From Yunchengibacter salinarum (GTDB lineage: Bacteria > Pseudomonadota > Alphaproteobacteria > Sphingomonadales > Kordiimonadaceae), in contig NZ_JBBJLN010000012.1 in assembly GCF_037658235.1 (NCBI RefSeq), forward strand, positions 1 to 42,076: a DNA stretch of 42,076 nucleotides, written 5' to 3'. Position numbers and translations under genes: made by a program. The notes under the pieces are model-generated. The model had not been told where the DNA came from, searched no databases, and worked only from the letters and a program-made list of their open reading frames with translations. This document shows, in pieces, positions 16,469-24,644 of this stretch. The first letter of the stretch is position 1; each line of letters starts with the position of its first letter.

Positions 16469-18941
16469 CCTGTTGCAATCCTTTCAGCCAGCGCATCGGG
16501 CCCTGACGCACCAGGCTGATCGCGGGCCATAGCGCCGCCAGTGCGGCCACCGGCAGGGCCAGCGCCATCAGGCCCAGCCAGTCTGCCGGCAGGCTTTCCA
16601 TGGGGATGCGCCAGCCAAAGGCCGCCACATTGATCCGGGCCAGCAGAATATGGGCTACCATCAGCCCCAGCGGCAGGGCCAGCACCCCGACCAGGGTTGC
16701 CAGAAACACCGTTCTGGCGCCGTCAAGCAGCGCCAGACGGCGGCGGGTCAATCCCATGGCCCACAGTGGCGCCAGCGCGGGAATCGCCATGCTCGACAGG
16801 GTCAGAAGGCTGGTGAAGAGCGCGATCCCCGCCACCAGAAGGGTCAGGGTTTTCAGGGCGGTGGTGACCATGAATGTGCGGTCGAAGATGTCCAGCGAAT
16901 AGGCTTTCAACCCGGCCTGATCCAGCACGGCCTCACCGCCGGGCCGGAATGTCTGCCGAAGGGCGTCGGCGATCATGTCCGGCTGATCCGTGACGATGCC
17001 GAGGCGCGTGCGGTCGGCATCCGGGAAATGCCGGATCAGCCTGCGGGTGGCCACCCGTACCGCGCCCCTGGGGTTGCCATAGTCCGCATAGATCCCCACC
17101 ACGGTGCCGTTCAGCACCCCCCGGCGTGCGGGAATGGTCATCCTGTCGCCGGGGGACAGGCCCCGGCGGCGGGCCAGTTGTTCGCTTACCAGCAGGCCGT
17201 CCCCCTGTTGCAGGCGTGGCCATGGATCGGCCACCGCGTTCAACAGGGTCCAGTGGGTGTGCCAGAAGGGGCTTTCGTCCACCCCGGCCACGGTGATCGG
17301 GGCGCCATCAAGGCGGGTTTCGGCCTGCACATTGGCCAGAACCGATGCCCGATCGAAGCGCCGGGTGACAAAGCCCGCCATCCGGTCGGCGGTGGCCCCG
17401 TCCGGGGCGCGCACATACAGGTCTGCGAACAGCCGCTCATCCAGAAAGCCGGTGAAGGTGGCGCGAAAGCTCTGCACCATGGTGGATACGCCGATATTCA
17501 CCGCCAGCGCCAGCAACAGGGCCATCAGCGCCAGCGATAGCCCGTTCAGCCGGGCGCGACTGTCCGCCATCAGCCATTGCCCCACCGGGCCACGCGCCAC
17601 CAGGGCGAGTGCCCGCAACAGGCCGTCCAGCAGCAGCGGCATCAGCAATGCCGCGGCCAGAAGCAGGCTGGCCATCATGGCAAAACTCGCGGGCAGGCCG
17701 TGCGCGGCGGGGTAAAGCGCCACAAGGGCCAGCAGTGCCGCAAACCCGGCCAGAGTCTGCCAGCGCCCCGGCCCCCCGGCGCCGGGGGCGGGCTGGCCCC
17801 CGCCCGATTGCAGGGGCACGCGGCCCCGCTTCAAGATGCCGCCCCGCAACGCCAGCACATGCCCCATTGCCGCCAGCCAGGCGCCGCCGAGGCTCATGGC
17901 AAGGCCGCCAAGCCACCAGCCGAGCGGCAGGGTCAGGCTGTCCGCCAGCCGGGCGCCATAGAGCCCTTCAAGGCTGGCCGCCAGATCGGGCAGCAGCGCG
18001 CGCGCGATCAGGCCGCCCAGGATCATGCCCGCCGCGCCGCTGATCAGGGCGAGTGTGGTCATCTCCGCCAAAAGGCACAGGCTTACAAGGCGTCGGCTGA
18101 CCCCGATGCGGCGGATCACGGCGATGGTGGCCCGGCGTTGTTCATAGGCCAGCCCCACCGCCTGATGCACGATGAACAGGCCCACCAGAAAGGCCAGCAG
18201 GCCGAAAGCGGTCAGATTCAGATGGAAGCTTTCGGTCAGCCGGCTCAGATCGGCTGCCCGGTCGGGTGCGACGATGCGGGTGTCCTCTGGCAGGTCGGGC
18301 GTGGCGTCCCCCATCAGGATCAGGGCGCTGAGCCTGTCGGGCCGTGCCATCACAAGGCTGGCGGGCGCCATGTCCATCATGATGGTGCCCCGGCGCACAT
18401 CCGGGCTTGGATGCAGCGGCGGCAGGCGGGTCTTGTCCGTTTCCGTCTCCGCCGCGCGGCCGGCCACCGGCCTGTCGCCGGGGTTGAGGCCCAGCCGGGT
18501 CAGGGTGTCGGGGTGGACCAGGCCGCGATAGGGCGGCGCCATGAAGGCCATATTGCGTGTTTCCGCCTCGGCGCGGTCGCTGTTTGGGGCGGGCAGGCTG
18601 ATGGGGTCCAGCCCCAGCACGGTCACGGTCACCGCGTTCACCCGCACCGGCACGCGGATCATCGGGCTGACCGGCCAGCCCGCCCGGCGCAGCTTGCCAT
18701 ACAGGGCCAGTGGCAGGGGGCGGCCCGCGCGCCCCTCGATCAGGCGGGCGCCGGCTATGGGGCTGGTCAGGCGCTCGGCGGCGTCGTCATAGCTGGCGCG
18801 GGCGGCGGTATTAAGGGCCTGTACGCCGCTCCACAGCGCTGTGGCCAGCGCCAGCCCGATCATCAGGGTGGCCAGTTGCACAGGGTGGCGCCGCCAGTGG
18901 CTGACAAGCGCGCCCAGCGTTGTGGCGAAGGCCGGATTCAT
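16461..18941 (-). CDS. ABC transporter permease, FtsX/MacB type (AttFG-like)
   Basis: 826 residues with two FtsX-like permease halves. A first transmembrane helix near residues 22-45 precedes a periplasmic domain, then helices around 250-370, central helices, a second periplasmic domain (about 490-680) and three C-terminal helices. AYEQRRATIAVIRRIGVSRR and the later ALAPLWAMGLTRRRLALL are the paired coupling segments. It works with the ATPase encoded just upstream (4-bp overlap) and the AttH-like protein downstream. Such transporters extract or export lipids, lipoproteins or peptides; substrate is unknown. Length is about double that of simple LolC-type permeases, as in proteins with both halves fused. 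Confidence 0.9.
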   Translation of the reverse strand: MNPAFATTLGALVSHWRRHPVQLATLMIGLALATALWSGVQALNTAARASYDDAAERLTSPIAGARLIEGRAGRPLPLALYGKLRRAGWPVSPMIRVPVRVNAVTVTVLGLDPISLPAPNSDRAEAETRNMAFMAPPYRGLVHPDTLTRLGLNPGDRPVAGRAAETETDKTRLPPLHPSPDVRRGTIMMDMAPASLVMARPDRLSALILMGDATPDLPEDTRIVAPDRAADLSRLTESFHLNLTAFGLLAFLVGLFIVHQAVGLAYEQRRATIAVIRRIGVSRRLVSLCLLAEMTTLALISGAAGMILGGLIARALLPDLAASLEGLYGARLADSLTLPLGWWLGGLAMSLGGAWLAAMGHVLALRGGILKRGRVPLQSGGGQPAPGAGGPGRWQTLAGFAALLALVALYPAAHGLPASFAMMASLLLAAALLMPLLLDGLLRALALVARGPVGQWLMADSRARLNGLSLALMALLLALAVNIGVSTMVQSFRATFTGFLDERLFADLYVRAPDGATADRMAGFVTRRFDRASVLANVQAETRLDGAPITVAGVDESPFWHTHWTLLNAVADPWPRLQQGDGLLVSEQLARRRGLSPGDRMTIPARRGVLNGTVVGIYADYGNPRGAVRVATRRLIRHFPDADRTRLGIVTDQPDMIADALRQTFRPGGEAVLDQAGLKAYSLDIFDRTFMVTTALKTLTLLVAGIALFTSLLTLSSMAIPALAPLWAMGLTRRRLALLDGARTVFLATLVGVLALPLGLMVAHILLARINVAAFGWRIPMESLPADWLGLMALALPVAALAALWPAISLVRQGPMRWLKGLQQDG

Positions 18942-19591
18942 TCAAGCAGCCCAGAGACCAGATGCATCTTTTGCCCCAGCCGGTCGGCCAGCCGCGTGCT
19001 GTGGGTGGCCATGACGAGCGCGCAGCCGCTGTCCGCCACCAGGTCCAGCATCAGGGCCATTACAGCATCCCCCGTGGTTTCATCCAGATTGCCGGTGGGT
19101 TCGTCCGCCAGCAGCAGGGCCGGGCGCACCGCCAGCGCCCGCGCGATCGCCACCCGCTGCTGCTGCCCGCCGGACAGTTGGTGGGGCAGCCGGTTCAGCG
19201 TGTCCGCAAGGCCAAGGCGGCGGATCAACGCCGCTTCCCAGCCCTGGTCGGTGCGCCCGGCCAGCCGCGCCTGAAAGCGGATATTGGCCGCCACGGGCAG
19301 GGTTTGCACCAGATTGAAGGCCTGAAACACCAGCCCCACATGGCTGCGGCGAAGGGCGGCACGGGCGGCATCATCGGCGCGGGACAGGTCATGGCCCATC
19401 AGGTGGACCGTGCCGGACGAGGGGCGGTCCAGCCCCGCGGCCAGTGCCAGAAGCGTGCTTTTGCCGGACCCGGATTCCCCCGTAAGCGCCCAGGTCTGCC
19501 CCGGCTGCACGCGCAGGCTTATGCCGCGCAGCACATCCAGCCGCCCGCCGGGGGTGTCGAAATGGTGCCTGACATCTGACAGTTGAAGCAT
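18938..19591 (-). CDS. ABC transporter ATP-binding protein, LolD/MacB type (AttE-like)
   Basis: 217 residues, a single nucleotide-binding domain. Walker A is GESGSGKST, the Q-loop region GLVFQAFNLVQTLPV is typical of the MacB/LolD clade, the signature is HQLSGGQQQRVAIARALA, Walker B is ALLLADEPTGNLDE and the H-loop is VMATHSTRLA. First gene of a three-gene operon with the permease and AttH-like protein, each overlapping the next. It powers the transport cycle at the inner membrane. Confidence 0.94.
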   Translation of the reverse strand: MLQLSDVRHHFDTPGGRLDVLRGISLRVQPGQTWALTGESGSGKSTLLALAAGLDRPSSGTVHLMGHDLSRADDAARAALRRSHVGLVFQAFNLVQTLPVAANIRFQARLAGRTDQGWEAALIRRLGLADTLNRLPHQLSGGQQQRVAIARALAVRPALLLADEPTGNLDETTGDAVMALMLDLVADSGCALVMATHSTRLADRLGQKMHLVSGLLE

Positions 19592-20101
19592 GGCGGGCCT
19601 TTCCCGAGGCGCTGACCGGCTTACGGCGCCCGATCAGTTGTGGCGCTCTTATCCGTATGACCGTGTGTATCATTGCAGTATTCACCGAACCAGATGGTGG
19701 AGCGGGTTTGCCGCGGGACCAGCCCGCCCAATGTGGAAATGTCACAGGCAGGGGCGGAAAGGGGGGGGAGCGTATGCGCCATGCGCCCCAAGCGACCGCC
19801 GGCGCTGCCATGTGCGATAAAGGTGCGCCCGGCATGAACGCGACATGAAGCAATGGCGAAATTATACAACCAGTAAGAGTGTCAATAATAGCTTATGTAT
19901 TATGGGTTGCTTGCATTTCACAGATGATTTTTCTGTTTTCCTATAACCGGTTGATATTGAATTAACTTTAATTTTCGGACCCGCGTTCATCCGATGAAAT
20001 TATTGTTAAAATTGGCTTATAAAATTGACTCACCACCCAGGAATCTGATCCATCGCCCCCAAGATTCGTATGAATCGAAAAGATTATGGTGAGAAAGAAC
20101 G
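19592..20101. other. Long intergenic region between ABC operon and chemoreceptor
   Basis: About 510 bp between divergent genes. The left half is GC-rich and the right half (from about 19857) is distinctly AT-rich, with several TATAAT-like words, and should carry the receptor promoter. No reading frame in it resembles a known protein, and I see no tRNA or convincing small RNA. A short GATTATGGTGAGAAAGAACG stretch directly upstream of 20102 supplies the ribosome-binding site. Confidence 0.5.
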
Positions 20102-21892
20102 ATGGAACAACTGCTCGGAAAAATATCCCTTTCAATGAAAGGGGGCGTTCAGGCCCTTGGCGCCCTGATCGGTCTGGCCGTATTGGCGGCCATCGCCGTT
20201 GGCGCGCTGGGTGATCTGGAACGGGCATCCGACCGGCTGGATGATGCGGGCGAGGTGATGCGCAAGGGCGCGCGTTTCAATCAGGACATTCTGGAACTGA
20301 ACCGGATCGAGCTGCAATTGGCGCTTCAGCCCGGCAGGGCATCGGATCTGGCGGATGATGTGGATGCGACCGCCCGATCCGCCGAACAGCGATTGAAGGA
20401 ACTGACCGAACTGGGCAATGATATCGAGGGCCTGGACGTTGCCGGAATGCGGCGGTCGTTCGATTCTTATGTGGTCCATCTGGAAAAGGTTATGGATGCC
20501 GCGCGCCGTGTCGGGCAATCCGAGCTGTCCGAGGGGCAGGCCCAAATCGAATCTCTGATGCGGGCGGAAAGCGATACGGCCACCGACCTGCGGGAAAATG
20601 CCGCCGGTTTCGTGAACAGGGCCGAGACGCTCAGTGCCCGGTTCGCCGAAAACGCCACTGAGACCGCCGATGCGGGCCAATCCTGGACCCTGACGATTGC
20701 CACCATTGCCGGGCTGATGACTTTGGCGCTCGTGCTGGGCATCGGCCATGTGGGCATGGCGCGCCCGCTGGAACGGTTGCGGCAGGTGTTCCGCCGTCTT
20801 GGTGGTGGCGACCTTGATGTGACCATCACGGGTACCAGCCGGGCGGATGCCATTGGTGACCTGGCGGTTGCGGCGGAGCAGTTCCGCGACGCGCAGGTTC
20901 AGGAACAGGAACGCCAGAAACGGGAACAGGAAGAGGCGGAGCGCCGCGCCGCACGGGAGCTTGAGGAAGAGGAACGCAAGCGCGAGGCGGAGCGTGAGCG
21001 CCTTGAGCGGGAGCAGGAGGAAGAACAGCGCGCCGCCGAAAGGCGCAAGGAAGAAATGATCGCGCTGGCCGATCAGTTTGAGGACAAGGTGGGCAATGTG
21101 GCGCGCGTGGTGATCCGCACGGCGACGGATCTGCAATCCGCCGCAACCCAGCTTTCCGCAGCGGTGGAGGAATCCACCAGTCAGTCGGAGGCTGTGGCCG
21201 CTGGCGCGGAGCAGGCGCAGGCATCAGCGGAATCCGTGGCTTCCGCCACCGAGGAACTGTCCGCCGCCATCAGCGAGGTGACACAGCGTGTATCGGAAAC
21301 CGCCGACAATACGCAGACCACCACCCATTCCGCCAGAGATGCGGATGCCAAGCTGGATGAACTGGTCAGCATGATTTCCGAAGTGGACAGCATCGTGGAA
21401 TCCATCGACGAAGTGGCGGACCAGACCAATCTGCTGTCCCTGAATGCCACCATCGAGGCGGCCCGCGCCGGAGAGGCGGGCAAGGGCTTTGCCGTGGTGG
21501 CCAGCGAGGTGAAGAACCTTGCCAGTCAGACCGGCACCATGACCGATACCATCAATGGCCAGATTGGCCGGATCAAGAAATCCGCCGATGAAACCGCGGA
21601 TCGCATGAAAACGATCCTGCAGGAAATCGGTGAGGTGGACGAAGCGACCACCGCCATGGCATCCAGCGTGGAAGAGCAGAACAGTGCCACCCAGGAAATC
21701 AGCCGCGCGGCACAGGATTCCGCCACTGGCAGCGGTGAGGTGAGCCACAATATCACCGGTATTCAGGGGGCCACCAACCAGACCGCTTCGGCGGCGAACC
21801 AGGTGAAAACGTCCGCCGACACGCTGGCCGACAAGGCGCGGGAACTGGAACAGTCCATGGAGCACTTCCTGAACCAGATGCGGGATAGCTGA
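20102..21892 (+). CDS. Transmembrane methyl-accepting chemotaxis protein
   Basis: 596 residues. A first membrane helix at about residues 18-35 (ALGALIGLAVLAAIAVGAL) and a second near 198-215 (TIATIAGLMTLALVLGIG) enclose a helical periplasmic sensor domain. A HAMP domain follows (RPLERLRQVFRRLGGGDLDV). Unusually, residues about 262-325 form a highly charged Glu/Arg/Lys coiled coil before the signalling domain. The tip EVADQTNLLSLNATIEAARA followed by GEAGKGFAVVASEVKNLA is intact, as are methylation-helix stretches. It has no CheB/CheR-tethering pentapeptide at the end. Ligand is not predictable. No che genes are adjacent. Confidence 0.94.
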   Translation: MEQLLGKISLSMKGGVQALGALIGLAVLAAIAVGALGDLERASDRLDDAGEVMRKGARFNQDILELNRIELQLALQPGRASDLADDVDATARSAEQRLKELTELGNDIEGLDVAGMRRSFDSYVVHLEKVMDAARRVGQSELSEGQAQIESLMRAESDTATDLRENAAGFVNRAETLSARFAENATETADAGQSWTLTIATIAGLMTLALVLGIGHVGMARPLERLRQVFRRLGGGDLDVTITGTSRADAIGDLAVAAEQFRDAQVQEQERQKREQEEAERRAARELEEEERKREAERERLEREQEEEQRAAERRKEEMIALADQFEDKVGNVARVVIRTATDLQSAATQLSAAVEESTSQSEAVAAGAEQAQASAESVASATEELSAAISEVTQRVSETADNTQTTTHSARDADAKLDELVSMISEVDSIVESIDEVADQTNLLSLNATIEAARAGEAGKGFAVVASEVKNLASQTGTMTDTINGQIGRIKKSADETADRMKTILQEIGEVDEATTAMASSVEEQNSATQEISRAAQDSATGSGEVSHNITGIQGATNQTASAANQVKTSADTLADKARELEQSMEHFLNQMRDS

Positions 21893-21924
21893 GCGGCTTC
21901 AAGCGCGCCCGGCCCGCCATGCCC

Positions 21925-21988
21925 GTGACCTGCCCGTGCGGGCTGTGGGGCCGGGCCCGCAACCCGGCGCCTCACACGGGCAGGTCAC
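21925..21988. repeat. Large inverted repeat between convergent genes
   Basis: GTGACCTGCCCGTG at 21925-21938 has an exact reverse complement at 21975-21988, with 36 bases between that themselves are GC-rich and can fold. A further partial copy (GTGCACGGGCAGG) follows at 21993. It lies between the stops of the chemoreceptor gene and the convergent lipoprotein gene, where it may act as a two-way terminator or RNA-stabilising stem. No T tract follows it. Confidence 0.6.
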
Positions 21989-22039
21989 AGGGTGCACGGG
22001 CAGGCCAGGGTTCCGGGCAGACCGGGGCGCGTTGGCGGT

Positions 22040-22621
22040 TCAATCCGCCGGGTGCGCCGGGCCCGGTGCCCCTTTCATTGGTTGCCAGGACAGATCCTTG
22101 AAAAGCGTGGCGGGCACCTGAACGCTGACCGATTGCCGCCCGTCCCGGTCCAGATCGACCCGCACGCCATTCCGGGCCAGTTGCGGCAGCTTCGCCGGGT
22201 CCAGTTTCACGATGACCTGGCGCAGATAGGCCATGTCATCATTGACATTCCAGCCCCCAAGACCTCTGCTGTCCACAATGGGCGGGGCCATTTTCGACTG
22301 CTTGCCCCGGTTGGATACCTCCGCCCAATCGGCATGGGCCTTTCCATTGACGCGGATATGGTCAAGCGTGATCCAGGCGGGTTCCACCTGCCGCAGAATA
22401 AGCCAGAGCTGGCCTTCGGTGCCGGTGTCCGGGTCGGCGGGAATGGCGGCAACGGCCATGTCGCCGCCACCCAGACTGTCAACGCCGGTATCGCCATGAA
22501 CCAGGTGAACCCGGTCCATATCCATTGTGCCACCCGCCGGGGTCAGCCATTGAGGCCGATCCGGCCCCGCACATCCACCGGCCAGACCGGCCACCACCAG
22601 AATAAAGAAACCACGCCACAT
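22040..22621 (-). CDS. Small lipoprotein, unknown function
   Basis: About 193 residues starting MWRGFFILVVAGLAGGC, a lipoprotein signal with the lipobox Cys. The ATG at 22621 has GGGAG about nine bases upstream; an alternative ATG at 22630 is too close to that site. The mature part has no motif I recognise. It appears as a mixed alpha/beta domain with LWLILRQVEPAWITLDHIRV, then SKMAPPIVDSRGLGGWNVND and RNGVRVDLDRDGRQSVSVQV, which reads like a beta-rich substrate-binding or structural domain. No operon partner is evident. Real gene by codon bias and signal; function unknown. Confidence 0.7.
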   Translation of the reverse strand: MWRGFFILVVAGLAGGCAGPDRPQWLTPAGGTMDMDRVHLVHGDTGVDSLGGGDMAVAAIPADPDTGTEGQLWLILRQVEPAWITLDHIRVNGKAHADWAEVSNRGKQSKMAPPIVDSRGLGGWNVNDDMAYLRQVIVKLDPAKLPQLARNGVRVDLDRDGRQSVSVQVPATLFKDLSWQPMKGAPGPAHPAD

Positions 22622-22799
22622 ACCCCGCATCTCCCTTTTCTCACAGCAACGACAAAAGACACTTAATGAGTGTAAATTGCGCCATATGAAATGCAAGAGA
22701 TGCGCGTTCACGAAACCGTGCCCCGGCGGGGTCGGCGGTGGCTGACCCTTCCGCCGGGGCACATCTGGCGCCTCAGGCCGGGCAGGCCCAAAGCCGGGC

Positions 22800-23059
22800 T
22801 TATTTCCATTCGGCGATCAGGTCGGCCTGTTCTGAAAAGAAGGCTTCAATGGCGGCGTCCATGTTCTTTTTTGCCGCAATGGCGAGATAGGTTTCCAGAA
22901 CGTCGCCCGGAATATCCATTTTGGCAACGGTTGCCGTGGTGACCGGATGATCCTTGCCGAAACCGTTATAGCCGTAGATGTGGATGCTTTCCTGACCCGT
23001 GAAAAAGCGGAGACCGCACCCTGAAAACCCATTTCAATCCTCTTTACCAATCTCAACAT
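22800..23059 (-). pseudogene. Short frameshifted gene, unknown family
   Basis: The minus-strand frame ending in TAA at 22800-22802 gives a protein-like sequence: GQESIHIYGYNGFGKDHPVT, then MDIPGDVLETYLAIAAKKNM, DAAIEAFFSEQADLIAEWK. Going upstream that frame reaches a TGA at 23034 with no ATG, GTG or TTG before the conserved-looking part. A start (ATG at 23059 or 23032, MLRLVKRIEMGFQG) is present in another frame. One indel near 23000-23030 would join them into a protein of about 85 residues. So this is either a gene broken by a frameshift, a sequencing error, or a product with an unusual start. I do not recognise the family. Confidence 0.45.
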
Positions 23060-23149
23060 AAGAGCGAGTGGCGGCCTTTTATCAGCTTTGTCGATAATTT
23101 TAAGTAACTGGTTTTCACTAAATATTGAGGGCCAGTAGAATTTACGGCC

Positions 23150-23163
23150 TGAACGTTAGCGCA
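23150..23163. promoter_or_regulatory. Possible LacI-type half-operator upstream of the regulator gene
   Basis: TGAACGTTAGCGCA contains a palindromic AACGTT core with the central CG typical of LacI-family sites. It lies about 115 bp upstream of the LacI-type gene, where autoregulation would act. The outer positions are not symmetric, so this is weak. Confidence 0.25.
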
Positions 23164-23276
23164 GCTTTCCAGAAAAGGGGAGGCCGCCATGCGCGACCGG
23201 TCATGGCGGTCACGCAAAGCGTTGCGATTGGCGGGGGAGGTGGCTAATAATACCGCGCCGGTTTCAAGGGATGGGT

Positions 23277-24281
23277 ATGGCGAAGAACCGAACCAGGGCA
23301 ACCATCAAGTCCGTCGCGCGGCAGGCCGGGGTGTCCGTCGCCACGGTCAGCCGTGTCATCAATGGCCACAGCGGTATCACGGCGGCGCGGCGGGATGCCG
23401 TGCTGAAAGCCGTGCGCGAACTGGATTACCGGCCTTCCGACACAGCGCGGGAACTATCCCTGGGTCGGGTCACGCGGGTCGGGCTGAATTTCGGCAATGG
23501 GCCGCTTTTGATGCGCTCTCATACCCTGTTGCGGGACCACCTGTATGCAGAGCTGTTCCAGCGCGGCCTGCAAGTGGAAACCGTTGCGTCCAACAGTGCG
23601 GGCCTGCCCGGTTTCCTGCCGGATGCGCTGATCGTGGGTTCCCTGTTCGATGATGACCCGCGCCTGCGTTATCTGTCGTCGGAAAATGTGCCGGTGGTGC
23701 TGCATGGCCATCGGGAGGGGTTCTTCTCCGTCACATCCGATGATTATGAAGGCGGGCGGCTGGCGGCCAATCACCTGCTCGAACTGGGCCATGAGCGGAT
23801 CGCGTTTCTGACCGGCGGCACGAACCGGCGGCAATATACGCCGCTGTCCTATTACACGATGATTTCCCATGATCGGTTCCGCGGCTTTCGCGATGCGCTG
23901 GCGGCGCGGGGCATCGGGTTCGACCCTGCGGCCATGCTGGATGGCGGTTATGAGCCACTGGCGAGTTTCCGTGCGGTGCGGGATGCCCTGCAAAGCGGCC
24001 TGTCCTTTACGGCCATCTTCGCGCTTTCCGATGAAATGGCCTATGGCGCCATGCAGGCGCTGGTGGAGGCGGGCAAGCAGGTGCCGCGGGATGTGTCCAT
24101 TGTCGGCTTCGATGACATGCCGGGCTTTGGCGATCACATAACGACCATCCGTCAGGATGTGGGGGCGCTGGCCCATAACATCGCCGACCTGTTGACTCAG
24201 GCGGTGGAAGGGCGCCCGCCGGTACAGCGCATTATCCCGGTGCAGCTTGTGACCAGAGGGACCACCATGCGGGTGTGCTGA
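23277..24281 (+). CDS. LacI-family transcriptional regulator
   Basis: About 334 residues. The N-terminal helix-turn-helix and hinge are classic: TIKSVARQAGVSVATVSRVI followed by NGHSGITAARRDAVLKAVRE and LDYRPSDTAREL. The rest is a periplasmic-binding-protein-like effector domain with DDYEGGRLAANHLLELGHER, FRGFRDALAARGI and SIVGFDDMPGFGDHITTIRQ. It is transcribed toward the TonB-dependent receptor and the carbohydrate genes, so it most likely represses them until a sugar or solute derivative binds. The ATG at 23277 is preferred to that at 23271 because AAGGG lies six bases upstream. The effector is not readable from sequence; the locus suggests glucosylglycerate, glycerate or a glucose derivative. 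Confidence 0.93.
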   Translation: MAKNRTRATIKSVARQAGVSVATVSRVINGHSGITAARRDAVLKAVRELDYRPSDTARELSLGRVTRVGLNFGNGPLLMRSHTLLRDHLYAELFQRGLQVETVASNSAGLPGFLPDALIVGSLFDDDPRLRYLSSENVPVVLHGHREGFFSVTSDDYEGGRLAANHLLELGHERIAFLTGGTNRRQYTPLSYYTMISHDRFRGFRDALAARGIGFDPAAMLDGGYEPLASFRAVRDALQSGLSFTAIFALSDEMAYGAMQALVEAGKQVPRDVSIVGFDDMPGFGDHITTIRQDVGALAHNIADLLTQAVEGRPPVQRIIPVQLVTRGTTMRVC

Positions 24282-24415
24282 CGGCCCGCCCCTGTCAGAT
24301 TTCCACGGTAAGATATTGGGCGTGTGCAGAGCCATGGTACGACCATGGATCATGTTCTTGCACGCCATGCGGTATGCCCTGGATGGGCAGGGGGCGTGAT
24401 CGAGTCATACCGAAA

Positions 24416-24429
24416 TGTAAGCGATTAGA
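24416..24429. promoter_or_regulatory. Candidate LacI-family operator 1
   Basis: TGTAAGCGATTAGA matches the general LacI/CcpA-type form TGTAANCGNTTNCA at most positions and is centred on CG. It lies about 63 bp upstream of the putative -35 box of the receptor promoter. Binding by the neighbouring LacI-type regulator is inferred from position. Confidence 0.4.
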
Positions 24430-24478
24430 AATTTTATAATCTTAAAACTCCATTAAAAACATCAAATTAAAAATATCT

Positions 24479-24506
24479 TTGACAATAATGAACCATTATA
24501 TGTAAT
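24479..24506 (+). promoter_or_regulatory. Sigma-70-type promoter for the TonB-dependent receptor
   Basis: A perfect -35 TTGACA (24479-24484) is followed after 16 bases by TGTAAT (24501-24506), five of six matching the -10 consensus. Transcription would begin near 24513, giving a leader of about 130 bases. It is the best promoter-like pair in the region. Confidence 0.5.
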
Positions 24507-24514
24507 CGGTTTCT
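24501..24514. promoter_or_regulatory. Candidate LacI-family operator 2, overlapping the -10 box
   Basis: TGTAATCGGTTTCT shares form with operator 1 (TGTAANCGNTTNNN). It covers the -10 box and start point, so a bound repressor would block initiation. The core TAATCGGT recurs at 27398-27405 upstream of the glycosidase operon. Confidence 0.42.
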
Positions 24515-24644
24515 TGAGGGTGAGGCTGACACTATCGGAGGGATGGTGCCAGCTTTGAACCTGGCAGTGCCCGGTCGGTCGAGCGAGGGGCTCGATGGCG
24601 GTGTCGTGCTGGCAACTGTCCACTGAAAGCAAAATGGGGAGGTC

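Larger units (their letters stand above)
24282..24644 (+). promoter_or_regulatory. Control region of the TonB-dependent receptor and catabolic locus
   Basis: About 360 bp without a gene. The left part contains CCATGG-TACGA-CCATGG (24332-24348), then an AT-rich stretch carrying the operator and promoter elements listed separately. From about 24515 to 24644 is a long transcribed leader, GC-rich and able to fold (for example GAGC...GCTC near 24579). The leader ends in GGGGAGG, the ribosome-binding site of the receptor gene. No known riboswitch pattern is recognised. Confidence 0.55.

Noticed and set aside
17577..19274. Very long plus-strand open frame opposite the ABC permease and ATPase genes
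   Set aside because: Gln/Arg/Gly-rich, low-complexity translation typical of antisense of high-GC genes; both minus-strand genes have complete family motifs.
24332..24348. CCATGG-TACGA-CCATGG considered as the LacI operator
   Set aside because: It lacks the central CG and TG...CA form of LacI-family sites; the CCATGG words are self-palindromic, so the repeat is less significant than it looks.
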